NCBI GenBank assembly: GCA_963691705.1
Contig: OY829542.1
Location: 50,385,002-50,449,001 of the forward strand
Reading direction: 5' to 3'
DNA: 64,000 nt
DNA from: Viola odorata
Taxonomy: Eukaryota > Streptophyta > Magnoliopsida > Malpighiales > Violaceae
Under the pieces are notes generated by a model, which was not told the origin of the DNA, made no database searches, and was given only the letters and a program-made list of their open reading frames with translations. A program made the position numbers and the translations under genes. This document shows positions 46,201 through 58,383 of the stretch, piece after piece (the first letter of the stretch is position 1; the number at the start of each line of letters is the position of its first letter).

Positions 46201-48248
46201 AACCTTTCAATTTTAATCTGACCAAACCTATAGTTTCTGTTAATCAGTGCCCGGAATAATTAATCAATCAAATAGATATGTTGTTGATTAGCCACGCATA
46301 CACGTACGGACGCACACAATATATATATTGATTATATTAGATTAATCTCATTTGACGACGATCAAGTTTTAGTTTTAAAAGGGTCGGTGACTCGTTCGAT
46401 ATCAGTATATATACTTTATTTATATTTAGTTATTTTGAGCATAATATTCACCGCGAATATAGTTATTTTAATTATGATTAAGTGATAAATGACTCGTTTA
46501 TTTTTACAGCAAATATAGTAATATTAAAAAAAAAGATAAGCAAATTGGTAAAGAGAGATTAAATATGCATGGTGTATTTAAAAGAATGAGAGGTTGAAAA
46601 ATGAATGGTGAAAGATGGCAACGAAAAGGATTAAGAATTTTGAGTGATGTTAGTTTTTCATATACTTCGTAGCAGTATGGCTTTGACGAAATTCTGACGT
46701 AGTTCTAACGTGTGAAAACGCAGGCAATAATCCCGGACACCAACCTCGCGAGAGTAGTAGTCAACTTTAAAAAAATAATCATTTTTTTTTGGTATTTTTC
46801 TGAGTTTCGTTGAATTTTTTGTACGAAATCTGACAAAATATAATAAAATAGTGATATGTAACTATGAACAATCTATGCATTTACTAAGCTTTAGAAAACC
46901 GGAAGTTAATCGGGTCGAACTGAATTCCACATAATTCATAATATTATATATAATATTAAGAATTACTTAAGCTCATTTTAATATATATTTAAATTTATTT
47001 TTCTAAAAAATGAATTCTTTTATTTCATTTAGCAAGAAATTATCAATTTAGGTGTTGCTTATTAAAAGGTAAATCAATTTCACATTTCATAAAGCTAGTC
47101 ACACAATTTATAACCCGAGAAAATTATGAATAAATAATTTTTAATTCAAAATAAATACATATATAACTTCCTACCTACGTTTTAAACTAATTTAAATAGT
47201 TTTTTCTCGATTCATATAGTCAATATTTGCTTAATCATGTCAGAAATATTTTCTCAAAACTGTTGATTGATCCAACGGTTAGATAAAAAGATATACTCAT
47301 TTAAAGTTTAGCAATTGAACCATAAAACCGGGACGGTTCATCTAATTGGATGGTTAAACCAGCCGACTCACCGTTTTTTTGCCAATTCAACCTAAAATCA
47401 ATTTTAAGGCCAAAATCAAACCAATTACTCGTCTGATTTCTGATTTTATTAGTTTAAAACCGGTCCGGTCTAATTTTCAAAACATTTGGTATTTATTGTT
47501 TTGAGATTGAGAGTCAAGAATTAACTAATGAATTTCTAGCTCAAAAATAAAAGAGAGAATATTAGATCTCAGATTCGAATTCTTTAATTTGCATCCCAAT
47601 CTATATTAAAAAAAAGCACACCAAGAACTATGAATTAAGGAATGATCAGGACGATGGGCACGTGAATTCATTTTTATTATTTTTGGATTAAAAATTAATT
47701 TTGAAATTAAGCAGACGCTATTTGGAATACTTTTACAAACACCGGGAAAAAAAAACTTATTTAGCCTTTCTTTTACATTAAATCTCCACATCAATTGAAC
47801 ATTGGAGTCTAATCTGTGTAGAAAAATTATAGAATTCTCCTGAAATATCGTATGTAATTTACTTTCTATTTCATATAAGTGATGAAATCTATGTTTTATA
47901 CTCTTTATACGTATGATGATGGACTCTATTATTAACGTAGAATTCATAATTTATGTGAGAAAATATAGACAATAAATTGACGTACTCGAAATAGTATATA
48001 ATAGTATATAAACATTAGTCTCAAAAGGTTGGCTAGGGGTTTCCACCATTTCCGCTGATGCTAGCCAACTTGAGGCTTGGGCTGGCCTGATTTTTAATTG
48101 GTTTCCTATACTTCTGTAATGGCCTGCAGTCAGATGCTAGATTAATTAGGTTGATTATAATAATAGTAGTAAAAAAGATTAATTAGGTTGTTATTCTACT
48201 ATTTCTTTTATTGTTAATGGATGATAAAACATTCACTGCAGTGAGCTA
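43276..48248. other. AT-rich spacer with simple and degenerate repeats
   Basis: No gene recognised in about 5 kb. Notable pieces: TATTA-type simple repeat at 43,375-43,470; a direct repeat TTAAGCAAATA..CAAACAAATCTT at about 45,512-45,550 and 45,600-45,650; a lone Stowaway-like right end GACGGAGGGAGTA at about 45,750; a duplicated phrase AAGTTGGGCTCCGAAGTGGT at about 46,001 and 46,042; and ACCGG-rich phrases near 43,950 and 47,330-47,480 typical of old MITEs. Confidence 0.45.
43375..43470. repeat. TATTA-type simple sequence repeat
   Basis: Nearly pure A/T with repeated TATTA units. Confidence 0.9.
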
Positions 48249-48255
48249 TCATAGC

Positions 48256-48731
48256 CCTGGTTATCAGAACCGGATCAGACCGGCCGGTCCGACCTGTTCA
48301 ATTGGGTTTTTTTAAGTTTCTGATTCGATTCAGCTATCTGACCGAATATGCATGTGAATCGAGTTTGACCGGTTGAACCGACCTATTTTTACACAACCGG
48401 CGAACCGGATTGAACCGGCTGGTTTAATACTTCTTCTCTAAAACGACGTCGTTTTGGTATTTTTTATTTTATTTTATTTTATTTTGAAATTTTGATGGGT
48501 CGGCTCATTATATTCTCCAAAACGACGTCATTTTGGTATTTTTTATTTTTTAAAATTTTGATGGACCGGCCCATTACATACATTGACCCAGCCGGTTCAA
48601 TCATCTAAGATTGAACGGTTCAATGTGTAAACGGTTCAACATCTACAATCCGGTCGAATCCGATTGAACCCGGTCGGACCATAAAATTTTCATTTTCAGT
48701 TTTTTATCCGGTCTGATTCTGATAACACTGG
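48256..48731. mobile_element. MITE (hAT- or Mutator-type), 476 bp
   Basis: Ends CCTGGTTATCAGAAC and, reverse complemented, CCAGTGTTATCAGAATC are inverted repeats, each leading into AGACCGG. TCATAGC flanks both sides (48249-48255 and 48732-48738). No coding capacity. Two near-identical internal segments around AAAACGACGTCGTTTT (a perfect palindrome; the second has one mismatch) suggest an internal duplication. Confidence 0.75.
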
Positions 48732-48783
48732 TCATAGCTTTAATAAATAAGAGGATGGAGCGTCTTTTACACTTTAGTACGTA

Positions 48784-49029
48784 CTTCCTCCGGTATAAAT
48801 TAAATGACATTTTAGCTTCAATCACATAGATTAAGAAAAATTATAAAAAAATTGAAAAAGCAGCAACTGGGCAGGTGGGCAGCAGGCGGGCAACTGAGCA
48901 GCAAAAGCAGTTTGGGTAGCAGATAAGAGTAGTCGGTCAGCTGAAAAAATAACTTTTTTAACAGGACATCAATTAAATTTGGACACACGGATTTGGACCA
49001 AAACGTCATTTAATTTATACTAAAGGAAG
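48784..49029. mobile_element. Stowaway-type MITE (Tc1/mariner), 246 bp
   Basis: Inverted ends CTTCCTCCGGTATAAATTAA and CTTCCTTTAGTATAAATTAA lie between TA dinucleotides (48782-48783 and 49030-49031). Non-coding; the interior is CAGC/GGGCA-rich. Confidence 0.85.
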
Positions 49030-49031
49030 TA

Positions 49032-49656
49032 GCAAATAAATAATTATATATATAAAAAAAACAATAAAGTTTACACAAGTAGATTTTTAAAAGTGATATT
49101 GAAGTCGGTTTTTATATTAAAAAAAATCTCCTACTGGAGCCGAAATTGGAATAGTATAAAAATGCTGGTAAAGTTCTCCTTAAGTTATAATGGCGGATCA
49201 ATCACCCTTTATCAAACATTATGGTATTAATTTCTCAAAGTATATGTCTTATTTGATTTTATAAACAGTTTTAAAAAATAAAATAATTATTAATTATAGT
49301 ACTGTCAACTTGTACTTTTATTTTTACTCTCCAACGAAATTAGTACTACTAAATTTAAGGGATAGGGGTTCATCGGGTATGGCGTTCCTTCCAATTTAGT
49401 CATTATCTTATCAAAATTAACTCTACTACTCATTACGTTTTTTGTTTATACCAATTTGGTCATACTATTATTATTAACTTACTTTTCCATTAAACTTGGC
49501 CCGACCATTAACTTGGTTAAAGGAAAGAGTTAAAAGTTCAACCAGAGCAGACCAAATTGACCTATGATTTAATAAATTAGTAAGCAACATTTAATATTTT
49601 TAAATAATATATAAGATATTTTTAAAATAAAATAAAAAAATATCTTATATTTATAG
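49032..49656. other. AT-rich spacer, no feature seen
   Basis: No exon-like or repeat-terminus signal recognised. Confidence 0.4.
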
Positions 49657-49658
49657 TA

Positions 49659-49918
49659 CTCCTTCTGTTTCCAATTAACTGTCACTTTCCTACGGATTCT
49701 TACTGTTCATAATACTTGTCATTTTATCTTTTCCGAAGCATATATTTTATGCAAATGACAATTTTTTTTTATGCATCAACCCAATTTGATGATGGTGTGG
49801 TAATTTGAGTAGAAATTATGAATAAAAATGAAACAATGTGGAATAAAATGAGATCAAATATCATTTTCCTACGAATTTTTACTATTTCAAAACGTCGTTT
49901 AATTGGAAACGGATGGAG
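49659..49918. mobile_element. Stowaway-type MITE, 260 bp
   Basis: Inverted ends CTCCTTCTGTTTCCAATTAA and CTCCATCCGTTTCCAATTAA lie between TA dinucleotides (49657-49658 and 49919-49920). Non-coding. Confidence 0.88.
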
Positions 49919-49920
49919 TA

Positions 49921-50460
49921 CTATATATATATATGGTGTGGGTGCAGTGATTAAAGTTTTTATGGCTAAAACACTAAATATGAATTCAAATCCCAAGTTT
50001 AACATAAATCGACAAGTTTACTGATTCTATCGGCCAAGTCGACTAATTCTTTATAAAATCTAAAAAATGAGGATTTTAAGGGTTCCCCGCTTGAACTGGT
50101 CTGACTGGACCGAGTTTGACAACATGAATACCGTGAATAGTTACGATTATATCATGGTGAGAAATAATGATTATGAAAAATAAAGAAAATAATTAAAAAT
50201 AACTAAAACACAATTGCTCCGGAATAATTTGAGATAAGAGTGATTTGTGAGGTGTAGTAATTTGTTAATATCAACTGGTGTCTAGTCATAACAAATGTTG
50301 TACAAATCAAACCCAGAATTAATTAATCGAGTTATTAACTTATTATATTCTCTTATATTATTCTTAGTAATTTTATTATATTATCTTTTTGAAAGGTTTA
50401 TTTAATTTATTATTATTATAAGTTTAAAAATGGAAAAATCCATGTCGTGACGTGACTAGG
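49921..50460. other. Distal promoter region of the CCR gene
   Basis: AT-rich. A tRNA/SINE-like phrase with B-box-like GAATTCAAATCCC at about 49,981 follows the MITE. No gene seen. Confidence 0.4.
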
Positions 50461-50466
50461 GAGAGC

Positions 50467-50505
50467 GGTAGGTGGCGATGGGAAAAAGAGAGAACTCTAT
50501 ATATA
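50467..50505 (+). promoter_or_regulatory. CCR core promoter: AC element and TATA box
   Basis: GGTAGGT (50467-50473) is the complement of the AC-I element ACCTACC bound by MYB activators of lignin genes. TATATATA follows at 50498-50505, about 100 bases before the start codon. Both are seen directly; MYB control is inferred from what is known of monolignol genes. Confidence 0.65.
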
Positions 50506-50604
50506 CCACTGAACCTTCCTTCCAAACAAGACACTTGTCCTCTCCCACTCCTCCCTCTCTCACCGTCCCACTTAAAAGAACCTCACTTTTATATAAAAAC
50601 CACC

Positions 50605-53402
50605 ATGCCGGCCGACACGTCATCACTTTCCGGCACAGGCCAAACCGTCTGCGTCACCGGCGCTGGCGGGTTTATCGCTTCTTGGATGGTTAAGCTTCTT
50701 CTTGAGAGAGGTTACACTGTTAAAGGAACTGTAAGGAACCCAGGTACGTAATGAGCTAATTAAATTCGAGAATCCATAAATACCATAATCGATTTGATTA
50801 ATTGCCACTTTCGCCATTTTCTTAAGTACTGTTGATTTATTATTGTCTCTAATTATGGGTTAATTACATGCCCGATTATATTAATTAATCAGATGATCCG
50901 AAGAATGGGCATTTGAGAGAGCTGGATGGAGCTAACGAAAGGCTCCATCTTTGCAAAGCTGACCTCCTTGATTACCAGAGCCTTAAAGAAGCTATCAATG
51001 GATGCGACGGCGTTTTCCACACTGCTTCTCCTGTAACCGATGACCCAGTATGTTGTTTTCTTCCCTTTTTTTCCGTGATTCTTTAAACTTTCTGTTTGGA
51101 TTCTGAGAAACTTCTTTACAATTTTTCATTTCATTTCCACCTAAATTCCGCGTGGTGGAGAACACCAAATCCACCACCTCGTTTGCTGGTAGGACCTCCA
51201 TGACATTTTATTTTATTCTCTCGGTGGATGTTAGACTGTTGTTTTCGGTGGGGCCCACCTACCTAATGCCATTTCCTCCTTTTAAGAAAATATAAAGTCA
51301 TAAAATATTAGTAGAGTGGAGGTTTTTCCTTTTCTTTTTTTTTATGTCAGATCCCGACTATTCTGAACTCGAATCGAACGGGTCTTTAAAAAACGGTAAA
51401 ATTCTCACACACAAGTTTTAACATAACTATATAACGAGTGTTCTAACTTAAAATATCTGGTTAAACTAGAACAGCTCGTTATCAGTTGATCTTGAATTTT
51501 TTCATTTGTTGATAAGAATCAGAAGAAAAGCAAGAATTAGTTTAATGGAAGAAAATTTGGAAACAATACCACCCATGTAGTCCATCATATCCTCACAAGA
51601 TTGAATCTTGATTATTATATTTAGATGCTAAAGTTGTGGATTAGTATAATGTGATTAACAAAGCGGGTCGGGTCGTCCCTTTTGCTGGTAATTTTGTTTT
51701 GTTTTGTCTTGCTGGCAGATTTTGTGCTGATATGATTTGTTTTTTTTATAAAAATGATTTTGTAATGAAGGAACAAATGGTGGAACCAGCAGTGAATGGG
51801 ACAAAGAATGTGATCATTGCAGCTGCGGAAGCTAAGGTCCGACGAGTGGTGTTCACGTCCTCCATTGGTGCCGTGTACATGGACCCCAACAGGAGCCCGG
51901 ATGTGGTTGTTGACGAGTCCTGCTGGAGTGATCTTGAATTTTGCAAGAACACTAAGGTTAGTTATAAGTACTTGCCTTACGAATTATTATTAAGTAAAAG
52001 ACTATCGATCCTTCAGTTTCTTAGGGTCTCGTTTCTTACAAGAACATTAAGGTTCTTCATTAGGCAGTTAGGAATTCTATTGAAGAATGTTTATGCAAGT
52101 TTGATATAGGTAAAGTTGTTAACCAATTTGGCCAAGTTGTTTTATAATACTTGGAAAATGGTCCTCCATCACAGAAATGTCTTGATGTAAAGTTTTATGG
52201 TGTGACAATTCTCATTTTTTTATGCAATCGAGTCTTTGGGCTAAAATGTAGTTAAACTTAAGTGTAATCAATTCTGAACAAATTTGAGTAAACGATTGGA
52301 AGTTTAAGAATTTTAATCAAATTATAGCAAGAAGGTGGTGGCACTTTATTGAATTCTATGCGAGAGAAGAAAACCTAAACAAAACATATTGGAATTGCAG
52401 AACTGGTACTGCTACGGGAAGGCGGTGGCGGAGCAGGCGGCATGGGATGTGGCCAAGGAGAAAGGGGTGGACCTAGTGGTGGTGAACCCGGTGTTGGTAC
52501 TTGGACCATTGCTGCAATCCACTGTGAATGCTAGCACTATCCACATCCTCAAATACCTTACTGGTTCAGCCAAGACCTACGTCAACGCTGTCCAGGCCTA
52601 CGTGGATGTTAAGGACGTGGCATTGGCCCACATACTCCTCTTCGAGACACCGTCTGCCTCTGGAAGGTATCTCTGCGTTGAGAGCGTGCTCCACCGAGGA
52701 GATGTGGTGGAGATTCTTGCTAAGTTCTTTCCGGAGTACCCCATTCCCACCAAGTAAGTCCTATGTTCTTATGCAGGCCACTCCTTCATTCTTGCCAAGT
52801 TGTTGCACCAAATTTGACTAATCATGTGGTAGGATCTTAATTTCCAAAATAATATATACTAAGGAGAAAAGGATGAATAATTAGGTGTACAGAATGGTAC
52901 TCTTTGAATATTCTTATGAAAGAAACCTAAGCAATGGAGTCTTCACCTACTTTAATGTCCTTGTCATGGTTCCACTTGGACTAGTGTGATTTGGTCGCGC
53001 TGGAGATAGGAATTTACCCAAACTTATGGGGTAACATAATTCTTTCTTTTGTTAGCTTGTAGAAGGTTTGTCATGAAGAGAAAAAAGGAAATAAAGTGGG
53101 TTTGGAAAGAATTAGTCGGGACCGAAAAACATTTTTCATTTGCTAGTATCTTTAGCTTTACAATCAAATTAGTATGTGAACTGATTTAGACGTTAAAATT
53201 TGTCTTGTCGAATAATTACAGGTGTTCAGATGAGATGAATCCGAGAAAAAAGCCATACAAGTTTACAAACCAGAAGCTGAAGGACCTTGGATTCGAATTC
53301 ACTTCAGTGAAGCAGACTTTATATGAGACTGTTAGGAGCTTGCAGGAAAAGGGTCATCTTCCTCTTCCGAAACCGCAAGAAGACTCCATAAAAATCCAGT
53401 GA
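50605..53402 (+). CDS. CCR: Cinnamoyl-CoA reductase
   Basis: Five exons, 50605-50743, 50893-51047, 51771-51956, 52401-52753 and 53222-53402, join in phase to 337 residues, the usual CCR length and layout. The enzyme reduces hydroxycinnamoyl-CoA esters to aldehydes with NADPH, the first committed step of monolignol (lignin) synthesis, in the cytosol. The Rossmann motif [11 protein letters not shown] is at residues 17-27; VRNPDDPKN fits the NADPH-selecting segment; S128/S129 and the signature KNWYCYGK (Y163, K167) give the short-chain dehydrogenase catalytic set. All splice sites are GT..AG and no residue of the signature is lost. The start is the first ATG after the TATA box, in context CACCATGCC. 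Confidence 0.95.
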
Positions 53403-54346
53403 TCTTAAGGTTCCTATACTATACTACCTACCACAAAAATAGGGAATGAAGAACCCAAATCATAACCCAGCTGTTGCTGTCGTTGTTCTAGAAGTCAATC
53501 AAACTTATCAATAACTTGAAAATTTGTAGTAGCAAAGGATGTGCGTGTGTTTGTCTTTACTCTTTTATGTCAAAAGAAGAAGCAGCCCTTCAATTCGACG
53601 ATGTAGATTAAGTTTTCCTACCAATGAATCCAGACTTCTATTTTCAATCCCGCTCATTGTTTGACCATGGAACCATCCTATTTTTTTGGAAAAATGGGTA
53701 AGTGCATGTCATGTAATTCCTGGTATTGTAATATATATAGTTGAAAACGAGGATTAAAGAACTTCAGCAATTTTAATTGTAATATAATCCTAAAAATTAG
53801 TCATTCATACTTAAAAATGTTAGAAATAGTATGTTTTTAACTTAAAATGTACACACTATATATATATATATATATATATTTACTTGCTAGCTGATTTACT
53901 TTAAGCCTTTCTTACCTCGTCTTATGGATAGGAAAACTACTTCAAACCCCCTTTGAGTCTAAAAATAATAGCCAAACATGACAACGATAATCGTGATTAG
54001 CAGTTTCTATCCCTATAGATGTCAAGCAAAAGTCTAGTAACGGTAGGTCCGTCATACTCTAAATTCTATCCACGACCGATAACGAAGAAAAGTGACAAGA
54101 ATCTTATGCTGAAGAATCGTACAAGTATACCAACAATGTAGTGCTTAATACACATTATAGAGCTTAATATAGGTGTTTTAATGAATACAAAATGACCATC
54201 AATTTAATATGAGGTTCTCTGATAGGATTTTCAAGATATCCATACCCAACAGTGTATCCATCTAAACTCAAACTGTACACAAGCATATCACCGCTCTTGA
54301 TTTCGAGAATGTCACCTTTTTTTGGGTCGAGAAACTGAGGTGGATA
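53403..54346. other. Intergenic region between convergent CCR and NFU genes
   Basis: Holds both 3' flanks. A (TA)n run lies at about 53,855-53,880. No gene seen. Confidence 0.5.
53853..53880. repeat. (TA)n microsatellite
   Basis: About a dozen TA dinucleotides in a row in the CCR 3' flank. Confidence 0.9.
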
Positions 54347-57300
54347 TCACAGAAGCTGAACGGCAGCGATTGCTGGAATCTTCTCTCGCAATTTCTGAGT
54401 GACAGCTACACGAACAGTCATGACTCCTGCTGCTGGCCCAGTGATTCGGATTTTTACTATTGGCTCATCGATTGCCACTAGTTCAAGAGATCCTCCAGCT
54501 TCCCCAACAAGGTACGGCCTGATTTCTTCAAGTACCTAACAAAATATTGAATATAAAATCAGCAGACAATATATAGGTCTAGAGCTTGCAGTAAGCTTTT
54601 CACTTGCAGTTTAGAACTCAAAACACCAAGAAAAACCACTGCATCTAAAAATAACGATAACTTCAGACTACCAATTGGAACTGCAACAGTGGCCGCAAGT
54701 GGCAGAACAAGGAAAAAGACATCAAAAGTGCATGCAACAAATCATACTTTTCCAGGACCAGCATTTAGAGTCGAAAAGAATAGTTACAAGAGGTTTTTCA
54801 AACCAAAATTTATCCTTATCTTTCTTATCTAACAAATGATTCCATAAGATTTTTTTGATTTGTGATTTAGATTCATGAACCATTCATTCTAACAATTTCA
54901 AATATTGAAACTAAAAAAAAAGCATTTCTGTATTCTAGACTTGACCATATTCCGAAATGCTTGTTTTTATGAAATGACACTATTATTAAATAGAGTGGAA
55001 TGGAAAAGATCAAAAATCAATATTTCAATATTAATACTTTTAATATTGAAAGTAGAAAAATTCTCGATTCTACAAGAATTTTTATGGAAGCCTTGGCTTT
55101 TTGACCCCATATTGTAGGGTGGATCTTGAAAGATATGAAAGACCTCCCTCCAAGCCATACATACGACTTTCATTGAATACGGATTTCCACAGAATTCTAT
55201 GCAATAAGGTGTAAATTGCTTATGTGTAATATCTTAACGGAGAAATGACATGCCAGACTCAAGTACAACCAAGGGCTGAAATCCAAAATAGGCCTTTCAG
55301 AGGGAACACACAGTGTACAAGAAGGGACGTATGGTAGAATTCTCAAAGCAGATAAAAGACCACATATATTCTCTCTTTTAAGTATTCTAGATATTGGATG
55401 AAGCTAAACTACGAGGAAAGCTTATAGAACTAGCACAAGAACAGAAAAGCTGCATCATCATCATTGTTACTATTATTATTATTATTATTAACATCCACTA
55501 AAAAAAGGAAACCCTTTAGCTGAGCTAGAGCGAGAAATGTAGTTTCGCTTAGGTTTGCTCATCATGATGTTTTACCAAAATTTCCCTCATCGTAACCATT
55601 GATCTAGTTAGTACTTCTAGAGAATCCAAGGATTATGGAAAAAGAGAAGCATGGTAGCAGATTGCTATTGTTCCCATACCTATGTCACATGCTTCATTGT
55701 GCACTTTGATATGAACTACCTCCATATTCACAAATACCCACAGCATTGCACATGCAAAAAGCTACTAAGTCCAAAAACAAAAGATAATTCGTAGTGCTAA
55801 TTTCTGGTGCACAAGTGTCAAAACAGCAAATTGATAGGGAACGAAAACAACAACATTTATCTTTGCTTGGTTTTCCAGTTAAATTATTCTTTAGTAATAA
55901 AATCAGTGCATTTCACGATGCTCCCCCTACTTATAATCCTTCCCAGCATAATTAAACTCAGCCTACATACGTAAAATCAGAAAACTAAATAGATTTAAAG
56001 CAGCCTTAGTAACACCAGCAGCACCTCAATTCACCACCCACTAAATAGAACAGATTGGCATGTCAAAACAAGTAAAATTAACACTAGGGGTTAAAGATTT
56101 GAGTTTCAATTACCTTCTCAATATTTTCATCATTCAACTCAAGCCCAGTTTCCCCATCAGCTATTGGTTCAACCGCAACAATTTCAGGAATCTTTTCCAT
56201 TAGTCGCTTCTCAATACCCATCTTCATTGTCATAACAGAACTTGGACAGGACCCACATGCTCCTTGTAACTTAAGTCGCACAACATTGCCATCAATTTCA
56301 TGTAATACTACATTACCCCCATCTGCAATGAGATACGGTCGAACTTCATCCAATACACTTTCAACATTCTCTGCAGTTAATGGCAATTCCAGAGCTGAAT
56401 CTGGTGTAGCAACAGCCTTTACAACTGCAAATATCATAATGAAGTAAATCGACAAAGTTGCTTAGAAAAACCTACCAAAAACGAAAATTACAAGCCTTTG
56501 CAAGGAACAAAAATCAGATTTTTTTGTTAACGAAAGTGCATACAAGTACCAAAAGATAAACAAACACATAAGGACAACCCATCTTAACATAAGTTGCAAA
56601 GAATCACTCAACTTTTCAGTGTAAACTATACATAATAAGTTATTGTTTGCCAGGAGCTAAGGCCATGGCTCATGCGCAAGGAGTTTTTTTAAGAGTGTCT
56701 GATTGAATATATTAATAAAGCAAAGAAACACGGAAAGTAGGTACCTCGAAAACTGACTCAAACAAGTGCAACTCCTGACCATAAAACAACTCACTAAAAT
56801 TAAAACTACACCCTACCAATTCCTAGACAAATGGACTCCTATGGTCCTGTACTAATGGAATTTATTGAAGACCGAATATCATAAGCTGAGTGAAACAAGT
56901 CCTGAGACGAATAGCAATAGCATTGTCAATCCCTCTGATCGGTAAAGCTAAGACAAGATGAATTCACCTTTTCTTATCAAAGCTGACTTCCCCGAATTTC
57001 ATTAGCGTCTACTGATCTCTCAAAAACTGAATTAACAATTCTAAACACAACATTGGCCTCAGAGTTGCAATTAAAGTGCGCTCTTATTTAGGCAAATTCA
57101 GTGACCTGTCCCGCAACACAATAAGCACACACTGCTACTCACAAAAACAAAACATGCAGCACGACCATAAGAATCCTAAGGTTAGATATTAAAGAAAACA
57201 AATAATTCATAAAATCGTAGATATAGCTTCCCACAATTATTTAATCATTCATTTTGTTGAAATGGGTAATTTCATATAAAAGAAAAAGAAGGAGATGAGA

Positions 57301-57520
57301 GAAACTAACCATGCCTCCAGGTGAAAGAACGCCGCTGAATCCCAGTGCTGCGGCGGATAACATTTCGCCGCCTGGAGAAAGATAACACCGACGCGCTGGT
57401 CGGAGAAGAAGAAGAAGAACAATAAGAAGAAGAGGCTGCGGAGGAAGAGGAGAGGTAAGGGTGTGGAGGTTGGTGGTGGTGAGGCGTACAACGAGAAGGG
57501 TTCATAATCACAGCTTGCAT
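54347..57520 (-). CDS. NFU: NifU-like iron-sulfur scaffold protein, plastid
   Basis: Exons 57520-57310, 56424-56114 and 54535-54347 join in phase to 236 residues. Residues 1-70 are Ser/Pro/Arg-rich with almost no acidic residues, as in a chloroplast transit peptide. Residues 85-150 are an NFU domain with the cluster-binding CxxC ([10 protein letters not shown]127 and C130). Residues 165-236 are a second, Cys-free NFU-like domain ([32 protein letters not shown]). This two-domain layout and length match plant NFU1-3, which assemble and pass on 4Fe-4S clusters, for example to photosystem I. I cannot separate NFU2 from NFU3. The last exon is 1.58 kb from exon 2, and that intron holds a possible plastid DNA insert. 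Confidence 0.93.
54820..55205. other. Candidate plastid-derived DNA in NFU intron 2
   Basis: The wording here (for example TATGAAAGACCTCCCTCC, CATACGACTTTCATTGAATA) looks to me like chloroplast non-coding DNA rather than nuclear intron. I cannot name the exact plastid locus, so the call is from memory of general appearance only. Confidence 0.35.
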
Positions 57521-57835
57521 AACTCTGTTGTGATGATTTTGCTGAATCCAAAGATGGGAAAGTGAAAAGCTAAAGAGACGAGGAGATTAATTAATGATTG
57601 ATGCTCGATAATTCGAAGAAGAAGGCGTAGGTGACTTGACAAGTTTTGTCAAAAACGAAACCAGGGGACCTATTTGAAGAATATCTAATAAAAAATACCA
57701 AAATTGTACGGGGACTTGATTGTGAAACTTAAATAGTTGGGGGACAATTTTATAATTTTCAAATTTATAATAACCACATGGGCTTCAGGGCTTCTAATGG
57801 AAAGAAAACTCAAAAAAATATTCATTGTTTTTTGG
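57521..57835. other. NFU 5' flank
   Basis: Presumed promoter and 5' UTR of the minus-strand NFU gene. No clear TATA box. Confidence 0.4.
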
Positions 57836-58189
57836 GGTAATAGTTTAAAACATCCCTGTACTAACCGCGAAAAACAAATTCCTCCCCCGAACTTCAAAAA
57901 CGCTAATGCACTTCATCTGGACTATTGTTTTCGGGCAAAAAGGCCTTTCAATACACATTTTTACAATTTTAAAAAAATTGTAAAAATTCTAAAAAAAAAT
58001 GTAATTAACCTAAAAATCAAGAAACATTGTAAAAAATTCCAAAAAATCACAAAAAAATGTAATTAATTATGGACAGAAGGGGCTAATTGTACGGTCAACG
58101 TAGTTCAGGGGAGGTGTATTAGCGTTTTTAAAGTTCGGGGGAGGAGTTTGTTTTTCGCTGTTAGTACAGTAGTGTTTTAAGCTATTACC
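57836..58189. mobile_element. MITE with long inverted ends, about 354 bp
   Basis: The left end GGTAATAGTTTAAAACATCC and the reverse complement of the right end GGTAATAGCTTAAAACACTA stay similar for about 80 bases (both continue through GCGAAAAACAAA and CTCCCCCGAACTT). No coding capacity. The target duplication is hidden by T-runs on both sides, so the superfamily is uncertain. Confidence 0.8.
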
Positions 58190-58383
58190 TTTTTTTTTTT
58201 TTTAATAATTTTCATTTTTTACCAAATGCTTTTCAAACGAAAATGAGTTTATAGTTCAATTTTACTTTGTGTAAAATAAGGAGTGTTAAATTGCAAGTTC
58301 AAGTCACCAAAATAAGAGTTGTTATTGGAAAAAAACAGTTTTAATCTAAACTAAAAATGGAAGAGTATTGTATGGATTTTTAG

